This document shows, piece by piece, positions 1 through 8,540 of a DNA stretch of 64,000 nucleotides. The DNA comes from Paraburkholderia sp. BL9I2N2 (lineage in GTDB: Bacteria > Pseudomonadota > Gammaproteobacteria > Burkholderiales > Burkholderiaceae): NCBI RefSeq assembly GCF_004339745.1, contig NZ_SMGP01000001.1, forward strand, positions 4,712,001 to 4,776,000. The letters are read 5' to 3'. The notes beneath the pieces were generated by a model that was not told the DNA's origin, did not search any database, and saw nothing but the letters and a program-made list of their open reading frames with translations. Position numbers and translations under genes: made by a program. Within the stretch, counting starts at the first letter, position 1, and every line of letters starts with the position of its first letter.

Positions 1-20
1 AGACAAACAGGATGATGCAA

Positions 21-836
21 ATGACTTCCCCCCAAACCGCCGACGCGCTCACGCTCTACGGCCAGACCTTCGCGAGCCGCGTGCTGCTCGGTACTTCGCG
101 CTATCCGTCGCTGCAATCGCTGTCCGATTCGATCGACGCGGCGCGGCCCGGCATGGTGACCGTCGCGTTGCGCCGGCAGATGAACGAAGGCGGCGCCGAA
201 GCCGGCTTCTTCGACCTGCTCAAGCGCCACGGCGTGCCGCTCCTGCCGAACACGGCCGGCTGCCTGACGGTCGGCGAGGCGGTGACGACCGCGCACATGG
301 CGCGCGAAATCTTCGAGACCGAGTGGATCAAGCTCGAACTGATCGGCGACGACTACACGCTGCAGCCCGACCCGGTCGGCCTGATCGAAGCGGCCGCACA
401 ACTGGTCAAGGACGGCTTCAAGGTGCTGCCGTATTGCACCGAAGACCTGGTGATCGGTCGCCGTCTGCTGGACGCCGGTTGTGAGGCGCTGATGCCGTGG
501 GGCGCGCCGATCGGTACCGGCAAGGGCGTGATCAATCCGTATGGCTTGCGCGTCTTGCGTGAGCGGCTGCCGGACGTGCCGCTGATCGTCGACGCTGGCC
601 TCGGCGTACCGTCGCATGCTGCGCAGGTCATGGAATGGGGTTTCGACGGTGTGTTGCTGAACACGGCGGTTTCGCAGGCGACGCACCCCGACGCGATGGC
701 GCGCGCCTTCGCGCTGGGCGTCGAAGCGGGCCGCCAGGCTTTTCTGGCGGGGCCGATGGCCGAGCGCGAAAGCGCGCACGCGAGCACGCCGGTGGTCGGC
801 ATGCCGTTCTGGCATCAAGACGGGAGCGCCGCATGA
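21..836 (+). CDS. thiG: Thiazole synthase ThiG
   Basis: ThiG forms the thiazole phosphate ring of thiamine in the cytosol from deoxyxylulose 5-phosphate, dehydroglycine and ThiS thiocarboxylate. The 271-residue protein has the family's TIM-barrel pattern: the early LYGQTFASRVLLGTSRYPS segment, the Schiff-base lysine in EWIKLELIGDD, and the phosphate-binding end VIVDAGLGVPSHAAQVMEWG followed by GFDGVLLNTAV. ATGs at 12, 15 and 21 are all in frame. I chose 21 because the only Shine-Dalgarno-like AGG (9-11) would touch the first two. The stop overlaps the thiE start (ATGA), so the two are translationally coupled. Upstream thi genes lie outside the window. Confidence 0.95.
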   Translation: MTSPQTADALTLYGQTFASRVLLGTSRYPSLQSLSDSIDAARPGMVTVALRRQMNEGGAEAGFFDLLKRHGVPLLPNTAGCLTVGEAVTTAHMAREIFETEWIKLELIGDDYTLQPDPVGLIEAAAQLVKDGFKVLPYCTEDLVIGRRLLDAGCEALMPWGAPIGTGKGVINPYGLRVLRERLPDVPLIVDAGLGVPSHAAQVMEWGFDGVLLNTAVSQATHPDAMARAFALGVEAGRQAFLAGPMAERESAHASTPVVGMPFWHQDGSAA

Positions 837-1936
837 CACAGACGTTGACATTGAAAGACCGCGACCTGTTCTGGCCGCCCGCCGACGAACTCACCGAAGC
901 CACCGAGCGCATCCGCGCCCGGCTGGGCGACTGGCCGCCGACGCATGCGCCGTGGCGCATCTGCCTGACCGCGCCGGACGAACCGAACGGCGGCGATCTG
1001 ATCGTCATCGCCGACGCGCAGCAGCATGGCGAGCAGGTGGCGCGCTGGCTGGTGCGGGGCGCCGGCGTGATCGAAGCCGCTGAAGACAAGGCCACGCTGC
1101 ATCTGGGCGGCGAAAAATACCGCCTCGAAGGTCATCTGGCGGAAGACTGGATTGCCGCGCTGGCGGCTTTCCTCGACTGCGGCTTCGACCCGCATGACGC
1201 GCTGGTGTTGGCGCTGGCTTGGCGCGACGGCGATGAAACCCGCACCGACGACGCCTTTCCCGCCGATCTCAGCCATTTCCCGCGTCTGGCCGGCTTGCCC
1301 GACGCGCCGGCCCAGGCGTTCGCGCGCTGCCCGGACCGGCTCGGCCTCTATCCGGTGCTGCCGACGGCGGAATGGGTTGAACGCGTGGTGGGCTTCGGCG
1401 TGAAGACCGTGCAGTTGCGCCGCAAATCGGCCGAACCCGTCGATGAACTGAAGCGCGAAATCGCCCGCTGCGTGGCCGCCGGCCGTGAGCACGACGCCCA
1501 GGTGTTCATCAACGACCACTGGCAGGCCGCGCTCGAGGCCGGCGCATACGGCGTCCATCTCGGTCAGGAAGACGTGCATACGGCTGACCTCGCCGCGCTC
1601 GCGGCGGGAGGCGTCCGCCTGGGCCTGTCGACCCACGGTTTCTACGAGATTCTGAAAGCGCTGCATTTTCGGCCGAGCTACATTGCACTGGGCGCGGTGT
1701 TTCCGACCACCACCAAGGTCATGCCGACCGCGCCGCAGGGCCTGAAGCGTCTAGCCCGCTACGTGCGGCTGCTCGACGGCGTGGTGCCGCTGGTGGCGAT
1801 CGGCGGGATCGATATGCAGGTGCTGCCCGACGTGCTGGCGACGGGCGTCGGTTGCGCGGCCGTGGTGCGGGCAGTAACGGAAGCAGCGGATCCTGCCGCC
1901 GCCGTTTCTGCACTGCAACAAGCGTTTGCGCAATAA
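833..1936 (+). CDS. thiE: Thiamine phosphate synthase with a long N-terminal extension
   Basis: ThiE couples the pyrimidine and thiazole phosphates to give thiamine phosphate. The catalytic domain covers about residues 164-367 and shows the VKTVQLRRKS strand, the VFINDHWQAAL substrate loop, GVHLGQEDV, the LSTHG motif, the ALGAVFPTTTK pyrophosphate loop and VAIGGI. Usual ThiE proteins are about 210 residues; this one is 367. The first 163 residues have no motif I recognise, although they are codon-biased like the rest and continue in frame without a break. The ATG overlaps the thiG stop. The extension could be a regulatory or partner-binding domain; that is speculation. Confidence 0.93.
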   Translation: MTQTLTLKDRDLFWPPADELTEATERIRARLGDWPPTHAPWRICLTAPDEPNGGDLIVIADAQQHGEQVARWLVRGAGVIEAAEDKATLHLGGEKYRLEGHLAEDWIAALAAFLDCGFDPHDALVLALAWRDGDETRTDDAFPADLSHFPRLAGLPDAPAQAFARCPDRLGLYPVLPTAEWVERVVGFGVKTVQLRRKSAEPVDELKREIARCVAAGREHDAQVFINDHWQAALEAGAYGVHLGQEDVHTADLAALAAGGVRLGLSTHGFYEILKALHFRPSYIALGAVFPTTTKVMPTAPQGLKRLARYVRLLDGVVPLVAIGGIDMQVLPDVLATGVGCAAVVRAVTEAADPAAAVSALQQAFAQ

Positions 1937-1993
1937 TCGTCACGTTTAGTCAAGGGACGGGGCAGCCTCAGGGCAACTTTTGCACGATGGCCC

Positions 1994-1999
1994 TATAAT
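1994..1999 (+). promoter_or_regulatory. Consensus -10 hexamer upstream of mlaF
   Basis: A perfect TATAAT sits 31 bases before the GTG start of mlaF, in the first non-coding stretch after thiE. I do not see a good -35 hexamer at 16-18 bases, so only the -10 is supported. A nearly identical CCCTATAAT context occurs before the ABC exporter operon at 6375-6383. Confidence 0.45.
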
Positions 2000-2030
2000 T
2001 CGCCTTCCGTGTAAAAGGACTGTCCGTTTC

Positions 2031-2852
2031 GTGTCTTCCTCTCCCGAGACCTTACTCGAGCTGCGCGACGTCGACTTCGGTTATGGCGACCGGCTCGTCC
2101 TGTCGAACCTGAATCTGCGCTTCAAGCGCGGCCAGGTAGTCGCGGTCATGGGCGGGTCGGGCTGCGGCAAGACCACGGTGCTGCGCCTGATCGGCGGCCT
2201 GGTGCGCGCGCAGCGCGGCCAGATCCTGTTCCAGGGCCAGGACGTCGGCCGGCAAACGCGCGACGGCCTGTACGCGCTGCGCCGCAAGATGGGCATGCTG
2301 TTCCAGTTTGGCGCGCTGTTCACCGACATGTCCGTGTTCGAAAACGTCGCCTTCGCGCTGCGTGAGCACACCGACCTCCCCGAAGAACTGATCCGCGACC
2401 TCGTGCTGATGAAGCTCAACGCGGTCGGTCTGCGGGGCGCGCGCGATCTGGCGCCTTCGGAGATTTCGGGCGGCATGGCGCGGCGTGTCGCGCTGGCTCG
2501 CGCCATCGCGCTCGATCCCGAACTGATGATGTACGACGAGCCGTTCGCCGGCCTCGATCCGATCTCACTCGGCATCACCGCGAACCTGATTCGCGCGCTC
2601 AATCAGGCGCTCGGCGCCACCTCGATTCTCGTCACGCACGACGTGCCGGAATCGTTCGCGATCGCCGATTACGTCTACTTCCTCGCCAACGGCGGGGTTC
2701 ACGCCGAAGGCACGCCCGCCGAACTGCGCGCGTCGACCGATGCCACCGTGCGTCAGTTCATCGACGGCGCGCCGGACGGCCCCTTCAAATTTCACTATCC
2801 CAGCAAGACGCCGCTCGCGGCGGACTTCGGCATCGGCGGAGGTCAGTCATGA
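2031..2852 (+). CDS. mlaF: Phospholipid ABC transporter ATPase MlaF
   Basis: MlaF is the cytoplasmic ATPase that drives the Mla pathway, which moves phospholipids between the outer and inner membranes. The 273-residue protein has Walker A (GGSGCGKTT), a Q-loop near MGMLFQFGALF, the signature EISGGMARRVALAR, Walker B (LMMYDEPFAGLDP) and the switch His in LVTHDVPE. The GTG start at 2031 is chosen because AAAGGA (2014-2019) lies 11 bases upstream and because the -10 at 1994 would place the transcript start after the earlier in-frame ATG at 1980. It is the first gene of the mla operon and overlaps mlaE by ATGA. Confidence 0.95.
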   Translation: MSSSPETLLELRDVDFGYGDRLVLSNLNLRFKRGQVVAVMGGSGCGKTTVLRLIGGLVRAQRGQILFQGQDVGRQTRDGLYALRRKMGMLFQFGALFTDMSVFENVAFALREHTDLPEELIRDLVLMKLNAVGLRGARDLAPSEISGGMARRVALARAIALDPELMMYDEPFAGLDPISLGITANLIRALNQALGATSILVTHDVPESFAIADYVYFLANGGVHAEGTPAELRASTDATVRQFIDGAPDGPFKFHYPSKTPLAADFGIGGGQS

Positions 2853-3616
2853 TCAGTGCGATCGGCCGCTCGGTGATCGACGGGCTGGGCACGGCCGGCT
2901 ACGCCACGCGGTTTTTCTTCAGGCTGCTGCTCGAATTTTTCCCGTTGTTGCGCCGTCCGCGTCTTGTCACGAAGCAGATCCACTTCGTAGGTAACTATTC
3001 GCTGGTGATCATTGCCGTGTCGGGCCTGTTCGTCGGCTTCGTGCTCGGCCTGCAGGGCTATTACACGCTGAACCGGTACGGCTCCGAGCAGGCGCTCGGC
3101 CTGCTGGTCGCGCTGTCGCTGGTGCGCGAACTCGGTCCGGTGGTCACGGCGCTGCTGTTCGCCGGGCGCGCCGGGACGTCGCTCACCGCCGAGATCGGCT
3201 TGATGAAGGCCGGCGAGCAACTGACCGCGATGGAAATGATGGCGGTCGACCCGGTCAAGGTCGTGGTCGCGCCGCGCCTGTGGGCGGGCATTATTTCGAT
3301 GCCGATCCTCGCCGCGATCTTCAGCGCGGTCGGCGTGTTCGGTGGTTATGTGGTGGGCGTACTGCTGATCGGCGTCGATGCCGGCGCGTTCTGGTCGCAG
3401 ATGCAAGGCGGCGTCGATGTCTGGCGCGATGTCGGCGCCGGGGTCGTCAAGAGCGTGGTATTCGGGCTCGCGGTGACGTTCGTTGCGCTGTTTCAAGGCT
3501 ATGAAGCCAAGCCGACGCCGGAAGGCGTGTCGCGCGCCACGACCAAGACGGTCGTGTACGCGTCGCTTGCGGTGCTCGGCCTCGATTTTCTGCTGACCGC
3601 ACTGATGTTCAGCTAA
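2849..3616 (+). CDS. mlaE: Phospholipid ABC transporter permease MlaE
   Basis: MlaE is the inner-membrane permease of the Mla complex and forms a dimer bound by MlaF on the inside and an MlaD ring on the outside. The 255 residues contain an amphipathic N-terminus, five or so hydrophobic helices, and the family's conserved segments GNYSLVIIAVSGLFVGFVL, LVRELGPVVTALLFAGRAG and EIGLMKAGEQLTAMEMM. The start overlaps the mlaF stop, so translation is coupled. Length and motifs are normal for the family. Confidence 0.95.
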   Translation: MISAIGRSVIDGLGTAGYATRFFFRLLLEFFPLLRRPRLVTKQIHFVGNYSLVIIAVSGLFVGFVLGLQGYYTLNRYGSEQALGLLVALSLVRELGPVVTALLFAGRAGTSLTAEIGLMKAGEQLTAMEMMAVDPVKVVVAPRLWAGIISMPILAAIFSAVGVFGGYVVGVLLIGVDAGAFWSQMQGGVDVWRDVGAGVVKSVVFGLAVTFVALFQGYEAKPTPEGVSRATTKTVVYASLAVLGLDFLLTALMFS

Positions 3617-3701
3617 GACTGCGCTGCGCGTTTTCCGCCGGCGACGCGTCACTGGGCGCGCGCGGCGGGGAGTATCGGCGGCGTGGCGGATTCACTTTGG
3701 G

Positions 3702-4262
3702 ATGACGATGAAAAAGACTGCTGCTCTCGACTTCTGGGTCGGCCTGTTCGTGGTGCTGGGTTTCGTGGCGTTGCTGTTTCTCGCGCTGAAGGCCGGCAAC
3801 ATGAGCTCGTTGTCGTTCCAGGCAACGTATCCGGTCAAGCTCAAGTTCGACAATATCGGCGGACTGAAGGCGCGCGCGCCCGTGAAAAGCGCCGGCGTGA
3901 CGGTTGGCCGCGTCGATTCGATCGGCTTCGACAGCAACGCCTACCAGGCCGTCGTCACGATCGACCTCGACAAGCAGTACCAGTTTCCGAAAGACACCTC
4001 GGCGAAGATCCTGACCTCGGGTCTGCTCGGCGAGCAATACATCGGGCTCGAACCCGGCGGCGACACCGAAATGCTCAAGGCGGGCGACACCATCTCCATG
4101 ACGCAGTCGGCGATCGTGCTGGAAAACCTCATCGGCCAATTTCTGTACAGCAAGGCCGCGGATTCGGGTGCGTCCAAACCTGGCGCGGCGACGGGCACGC
4201 CCGCGCCTGCGGCGGCGCCGGCGGCGCCGAGCTTGCCCGCCTCCGGCGCGGCCGCTCAATAA
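3702..4262 (+). CDS. mlaD: MlaD, MCE-domain lipid-binding subunit
   Basis: MlaD is anchored in the inner membrane by one N-terminal helix (about residues 8-28) and its periplasmic MCE domain forms a hexameric ring that carries phospholipid. The MCE core spans about residues 40-120 and includes FDNIGGLKARAPVKSAGVTV, YQAVVTIDLD and ILTSGLLGEQYIGLEPGG. The last 30 residues are Ala/Pro-rich and probably disordered. The start could be 3702 or the ATG two codons later. It follows mlaE after 85 bases and precedes mlaA by 11. Confidence 0.94.
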   Translation: MTMKKTAALDFWVGLFVVLGFVALLFLALKAGNMSSLSFQATYPVKLKFDNIGGLKARAPVKSAGVTVGRVDSIGFDSNAYQAVVTIDLDKQYQFPKDTSAKILTSGLLGEQYIGLEPGGDTEMLKAGDTISMTQSAIVLENLIGQFLYSKAADSGASKPGAATGTPAPAAAPAAPSLPASGAAAQ

Positions 4263-4273
4263 GGAGAACAAGA

Positions 4274-5281
4274 ATGCAGACCACACGCATCAGCGGCGCG
4301 CGCGCCTTCCAGGCCGGTAAGCTGGCGGTAGCCGCAGCGCTGCTCGCCGGCTGTTCGACGGTGCAGACGCCGACCAAGGGCGACCCGCTCGAAGGTTTGA
4401 ACCGCACCATCTTCACGGTCAACGACAAGCTCGATCAGTACGCGCTCAAGCCGGTCGCGAAGGGCTACGTGTTCATCACGCCGCAGCCGGTGCGCGACAG
4501 CGTGACGAACTTCTTCTCGAACATCGGCGACGTCTACATTGCGGCAAACAACCTGCTGCAGTTGAAGATCACCGACGGTGTCGAAGACATCATGCGGATC
4601 GTGATCAACACCGTGTTCGGCGTGGGCGGCCTGTTCGACGTGGCGACGCTCGCCAAGCTGCCCAAGCACGACAACGACCTCGGCCTCACGCTGGGCCACT
4701 ACGGCGTGCCGGCGGGCCCGTATCTCGTGCTGCCGCTGTTCGGGCCGAGCACCGTGCGCGACGCGGTCGGCTCGATCGGCAACTACTATGTGAATCCGCT
4801 CAGTTACATTCATCCGGATGGTCTGAGCTGGGCGCTGTACGGCTTGAACATCGTCAACACGCGCGCGAATCTGTTGAATGCGAGTGATGTGCTGGAAGGC
4901 GCCGCGCTCGACAAATATTCGTTCGTGCGTAACGCGTATTTGCAACGCCGTCAGTATCTGCTGTCGGATGGCAAGCAGTCTGCGGCGCTCCCCAACTACG
5001 GCGACGAAGCGCCGCTGCCGAAGTACGACGACGTCGACAGCGGCGCGGCGGCTGGTGCGGCGGGCACGCAGGGTGCTGCTGCCGCGAAGGCGGCTTCGGG
5101 TGCGACCGCGGCAACGCCGCCGCAAGCCGCATCGGCCACCGCTGCCGCGCCAGAGGCCGCTTCGGGTAGCTCGGAATCACCGCCGCTGGACCTGAACGGC
5201 GGCCCTGAGACGACGCAGATCCCGGCCGGTCAACTGGTCCCGCCCACGCGTTTCAACTTTCCGTCATTCAAATTGCGTTGA
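4274..5281 (+). CDS. mlaA: MlaA (VacJ) outer-membrane lipoprotein
   Basis: MlaA removes misplaced phospholipid from the outer leaflet of the outer membrane and passes it to MlaC. The sequence shows a signal peptide with lipobox LLAGC (lipidated Cys27), then the VacJ domain with DPLEGLNRTIFTVNDKLDQY, NFFSNIGDVY and GLTLGHYGVPAGPYLVLPLF. After about residue 250 comes an Ala-rich low-complexity tail not needed by the family. An AAGGAGA ribosome site lies at 4261-4267. In E. coli mlaA stands alone; here it lies inside the mla operon. Confidence 0.94.
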   Translation: MQTTRISGARAFQAGKLAVAAALLAGCSTVQTPTKGDPLEGLNRTIFTVNDKLDQYALKPVAKGYVFITPQPVRDSVTNFFSNIGDVYIAANNLLQLKITDGVEDIMRIVINTVFGVGGLFDVATLAKLPKHDNDLGLTLGHYGVPAGPYLVLPLFGPSTVRDAVGSIGNYYVNPLSYIHPDGLSWALYGLNIVNTRANLLNASDVLEGAALDKYSFVRNAYLQRRQYLLSDGKQSAALPNYGDEAPLPKYDDVDSGAAAGAAGTQGAAAAKAASGATAATPPQAASATAAAPEAASGSSESPPLDLNGGPETTQIPAGQLVPPTRFNFPSFKLR

Positions 5282-5395
5282 TCGTACGGCCGTAACAGAT
5301 CGATACGACTCTCGCAGTTTGCGCATGGATTGCTGCTGAACTCGCGTGCTAATGTCGGTTCAAACGGTTGCACTATTTTTAAGGCAAGGCTTCAA

Positions 5396-6028
5396 ATGAA
5401 AAAATTCTTCCTGATTCCGCTGTTCGCCGCGTTGTTCTCGTTTGCTAGTGCCGGTGCATCGGCACAAACGGTCGACACCAATTCGCCCGACGGCATGGTC
5501 AAGACGGTCACCCAGCAGGTGATCGACGCAATTCGTGCAGACAAGTCGATCCAGCAAGGTGACATCTCGCACATCACCAAGCTGGTCAACGAAAAGATCC
5601 TGCCGTACACGGATTTCCGCCGCACCACGCAACTGGCGATGGGCCGCAACTGGCGCACCGCTACGCCGGAGCAGCAAAACGCGGTGGTCGAGCAGTTCAA
5701 GATGCTGCTGATCCGTACGTACTCGGGCGCGTTGGCTCAGGTGCGCGATCAGGAGATCCAGTACAAGCCGTTCCGCATGAACCCGGACGACACCGACACG
5801 GTGGTGCGCTCGGTTGTGATGAACAACGGCTCGCCGATCGAACTCGACTACCGTCTGTACAAGACGCCGCAAGGCTGGCGCGTGTATGACATCAACGTGC
5901 TCGGCGCATGGCTGATCCAGGCGTACCAGCAGCAGTTCAACGAGCAGATCCAGCAGAAGGGCGTGGACGGACTGATCCAGTTCCTCACGCAGCGCAACCA
6001 GCAACTCGCCGCGGGCAAGCAGTCGTGA
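5396..6028 (+). CDS. mlaC: MlaC periplasmic phospholipid carrier
   Basis: MlaC shuttles phospholipid through the periplasm between MlaA and MlaFEDB. The 210-residue precursor has a clear signal peptide (KKFF start, hydrophobic core, cleavage after ASA at about residue 23). The mature part carries the Tol-Tol_Ttg2 family pattern, including LVNEKILPYTDFRRTTQLAM, WRTATPEQQNAVVEQFKMLL and DINVLGAWLIQAYQQQF. The start ATG is the first codon that gives the signal peptide; the reading frame is open further upstream without it. It overlaps mlaB by GTGA. Confidence 0.94.
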   Translation: MKKFFLIPLFAALFSFASAGASAQTVDTNSPDGMVKTVTQQVIDAIRADKSIQQGDISHITKLVNEKILPYTDFRRTTQLAMGRNWRTATPEQQNAVVEQFKMLLIRTYSGALAQVRDQEIQYKPFRMNPDDTDTVVRSVVMNNGSPIELDYRLYKTPQGWRVYDINVLGAWLIQAYQQQFNEQIQQKGVDGLIQFLTQRNQQLAAGKQS

Positions 6029-6318
6029 GCGAAGTGCTGAGCCCCGTCGTCAGCCGCTTCGAGAGCGGCGCGACGCTGACCCACGCGAGCGCGAATGCCG
6101 CGCTCGCGGCGGGTTTGCAACGTATCGCGGCGGGCGCGACGGGCGTGGACTGCGCACCGCTCGCGCAGTTCGATTCGTCCGCGCTGGCCGTCCTCCTCGC
6201 GTGGCAGCGTGCCGCCCAGGCACGCGGTGCCGCGTTCGAGATCGTCAATCTGCCGGCTGGTCTCGCCAGTCTCGCGCAAGCCTACGGCGTCGATACCCTC
6301 ATCGCCGCGCGACATTGA
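6025..6318 (+). CDS. mlaB: MlaB STAS-domain subunit
   Basis: This 97-residue STAS-domain protein is the likely MlaB, which binds the MlaF ATPase and is needed for activity of the complex. The LAQFDSSALAVLLAWQRAAQ segment matches the core STAS loop and helix with the conserved Asp-Ser-Ser. The start is GTG, overlapping the mlaC stop, which supports coupling and its place as the last gene of the mla operon. The domain family is broad, so the function rests mainly on position. Confidence 0.88.
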   Translation: MSEVLSPVVSRFESGATLTHASANAALAAGLQRIAAGATGVDCAPLAQFDSSALAVLLAWQRAAQARGAAFEIVNLPAGLASLAQAYGVDTLIAARH

Positions 6319-6377
6319 CGCTCTAACGCGTCACATCCAAACACCTCCTGCTGAGATAGGGCTACAGATTTTTGCCC

Positions 6378-6383
6378 TATAAT
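6378..6383 (+). promoter_or_regulatory. Consensus -10 hexamer upstream of the ABC exporter genes
   Basis: A perfect TATAAT lies between mlaB and the ABC exporter, 105 bases before the ATG at 6489. No convincing -35 is seen at standard spacing. The preceding bases repeat the CCC of the mlaF -10 region. If it works, the transcript would have a leader of about 100 bases. Confidence 0.4.
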
Positions 6384-6488
6384 CAAACGTTTTTTGGGGC
6401 ACATAACCGGCCCCAATTCCGTTCCTTCCAGCATTTGTGCGCCCTCCCAGGGCTCCTTTAGGCGCCGCGACGCACGCGGCCCACAGTC

Positions 6489-7421
6489 ATGTCAGCCATA
6501 GAAATTCGTAACGTCAAGAAGCGCTACAAGGATTTGCAGGCGCTCAAGGGCGTCAGCCTCACAGTTGAAGAAGGCGAGTTCTTCGGACTGCTCGGTCCGA
6601 ACGGCGCGGGCAAGACGACGCTCATCAGCATCCTCGCCGGGCTCGCGCGCGCCGATGAAGGCAGCATTGCCGTGCGCGGCCACGACGTCGTCAGCGATTT
6701 CCGTGACGCGCGCCGCGCGCTCGGCGTGGTGCCGCAAGAACTGGTGTTCGATCCGTTCTTCACGGTCCGCGAAACCTTGCGCATCCAGTCCGGCTACTAC
6801 GGGCTGCGCAACAACGACGCGTGGATCGACGAGATCATGGCCAATCTCGACCTCACCGACAAAGCCGATGCCAACATGCGCGCGCTGTCGGGGGGCATGA
6901 AGCGCCGCGTGCTGGTCGCGCAGGCGCTGGTGCATCGGCCGCCGGTGATCGTGCTCGACGAGCCGACCGCGGGCGTCGACGTCGAATTGCGGCAAACGCT
7001 GTGGAAATTCATTTCGCGTCTGAACCGCGAAGGCCACACCATCGTGCTGACCACGCATTACCTGGAAGAAGCCGAATCGCTGTGCGACCGCATCGCGATG
7101 CTGCGGCGCGGCGAAGTCGTCGCGCTCGAGCGCACCAGCGCGCTGTTGCAACGCTTCGCCGGCATGCAGCTGTTCCTGCGTTTCTCGCAAGGCGTCTTGC
7201 CGGTCGATCTGCGTCCGCTCGAAGTGGAAAGCGGCACGGGCAACGGCAATGGCCGTCAGCATCTGCTGCGTCTGGCGAGCTACGACGACGTCGAAACAAT
7301 TCTCGCGCAGTGCCGCGCAGCGGGCTGCATCTTCGAAGAAATCGAGGTTCGCAAAGCCGACCTCGAAGATGTGTTCGTTCAGGTGATGAACGGTCCTGAA
7401 GTGATCGAGGGGCTTGCATGA
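6489..7421 (+). CDS. ABC-2 type exporter ATPase (YadG-like)
   Basis: This 310-residue ATPase is paired with the permease at 7418. It has Walker A (GPNGAGKTT), the signature LSGGMKRRVLVAQAL, Walker B (VIVLDEPTAGVD) and the switch His in LTTHYLEEAE. The C-terminal 90 residues are the extra domain usual in the CcmA/DRA subfamily of drug and polysaccharide exporters. It resembles E. coli YadG, whose substrate is not known, so I assign no substrate. It is likely the first gene of a long co-directional block that continues through murA and the histidine genes. Confidence 0.88.
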   Translation: MSAIEIRNVKKRYKDLQALKGVSLTVEEGEFFGLLGPNGAGKTTLISILAGLARADEGSIAVRGHDVVSDFRDARRALGVVPQELVFDPFFTVRETLRIQSGYYGLRNNDAWIDEIMANLDLTDKADANMRALSGGMKRRVLVAQALVHRPPVIVLDEPTAGVDVELRQTLWKFISRLNREGHTIVLTTHYLEEAESLCDRIAMLRRGEVVALERTSALLQRFAGMQLFLRFSQGVLPVDLRPLEVESGTGNGNGRQHLLRLASYDDVETILAQCRAAGCIFEEIEVRKADLEDVFVQVMNGPEVIEGLA

Positions 7422-8173
7422 GCGGTTTCCGTACGCTGTTTTACAAAGAGCTCCTGCGTTTCTGGAAGGTGGCGTTCCAGACCGTGCTGGCGCCGGTCAT
7501 TACCGCACTCCTGTATCTGACGATTTTCGGCCACGCGTTGCGCGGCCATGTGCAGGTCTATCCGGGTGTCGAATACACGAGTTTCCTGATTCCGGGTCTC
7601 GTGATGATGAGCGTGTTGCAAAATGCATTTGCAAACAGTTCGTCTTCGCTGATCCAGTCGAAGATCACCGGCAACCTGGTGTTCGTGTTGCTGCCGCCGC
7701 TGTCGCATTACGAGATGTTCGGCGCCTATGTGCTCGCGGCCGTGGCGCGCGGGCTGGCGGTCGGCTTCGGCGTATTCATCGTGACGATCTGGTTCGTGCC
7801 GGTCAGTTTCAGCGCGCCGCTCTACATCATTCTCTTCGCGATTTTCGGCGCGGCGATTCTCGGCACGCTCGGTTTGATCGCCGGTATCTGGGCCGACAAA
7901 TTCGATCAGCTTGCCGCGTTTCAAAATTTTCTGATCATGCCGCTCACGTTCCTCTCGGGCGTGTTCTACTCCACTCACACGCTGCCACCGGTGTGGCGCG
8001 AAGTGTCGCGGCTGAATCCCTTTTTCTACATGATCGACGGCTTTCGCTACGGTTTCTTCGGGATGTCGGATATCAATCCGCTCGCGAGCCTCGCGATCGT
8101 TGCCGGTTTCTTTGTGGTGCTGGCCGTGGTGGCGATGCGCATGCTCGCTTCCGGCTACAAACTGCGCCACTGA
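7418..8173 (+). CDS. ABC-2 type exporter permease (YadH-like)
   Basis: This 251-residue inner-membrane permease overlaps the ATPase gene by ATGA. It has about six hydrophobic helices in the ABC-2 arrangement, with the family segments PVITALLYLTIFGHAL, FLIPGLVMMSVLQNAFANSS and the conserved end of helix five, PLTFLSGVFYSTHTLPPVW. The pair is probably an exporter of a small molecule or lipid; the substrate cannot be read from the sequence. Its place between the mla operon and murA would suit an envelope role, which is inference. Confidence 0.87.
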   Translation: MSGFRTLFYKELLRFWKVAFQTVLAPVITALLYLTIFGHALRGHVQVYPGVEYTSFLIPGLVMMSVLQNAFANSSSSLIQSKITGNLVFVLLPPLSHYEMFGAYVLAAVARGLAVGFGVFIVTIWFVPVSFSAPLYIILFAIFGAAILGTLGLIAGIWADKFDQLAAFQNFLIMPLTFLSGVFYSTHTLPPVWREVSRLNPFFYMIDGFRYGFFGMSDINPLASLAIVAGFFVVLAVVAMRMLASGYKLRH

Positions 8174-8188
8174 TCAGGAGCTTCTCTC

Positions 8189-8428
8189 ATGTTGCCGACT
8201 CCCGAACAGGTCAAGCAATACATCGCGGCTGGGCTCGCCTGCCAGCATCTCGAAGTCGAAGGCGACGGCCAGCATTTCTTTGCGACCATCGTTTCGCCGA
8301 GCTTCGAAGGCAAGCGTCTGATCCAGCGACATCAACTCGTGTATGCGGCGCTCGGCGACCGCATGCGCGAAGAAATCCACGCGCTCAGCATGAAGACGCT
8401 GACGCCCGCCGAATGGCAGAACGCGTAA
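8189..8428 (+). CDS. BolA/IbaG family protein
   Basis: This 79-residue protein has the BolA fold pattern, with the conserved VEGDGQHFFATIVSPSFEGK stretch and RLIQRHQLVYAALGDRM followed by EIHALSMKTLTP. Family members of this IbaG (YrbA) type bind [2Fe-2S] clusters together with monothiol glutaredoxins; a CGFS glutaredoxin is encoded at 42886. AGGAGC lies eight bases before the start. In E. coli ibaG also lies between mla genes and murA, and that order is retained here apart from the inserted exporter. Confidence 0.9.
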   Translation: MLPTPEQVKQYIAAGLACQHLEVEGDGQHFFATIVSPSFEGKRLIQRHQLVYAALGDRMREEIHALSMKTLTPAEWQNA

Positions 8429-8540
8429 TCTGGAAATTTAGTGCGAATTACTCAAGAAGGGCGCCGAGGCCGGTAGCGGCGCGCCGAACACAGTCAAAGC
8501 AGCCCCGGCCGAAGTCCGGGTCAATCAGGAACTGACAGGC

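Noticed and set aside
1980..2030. An earlier ATG start for mlaF
   Set aside because: It lies upstream of the -10 hexamer and has no ribosome site; the GTG at 2031 fits both.
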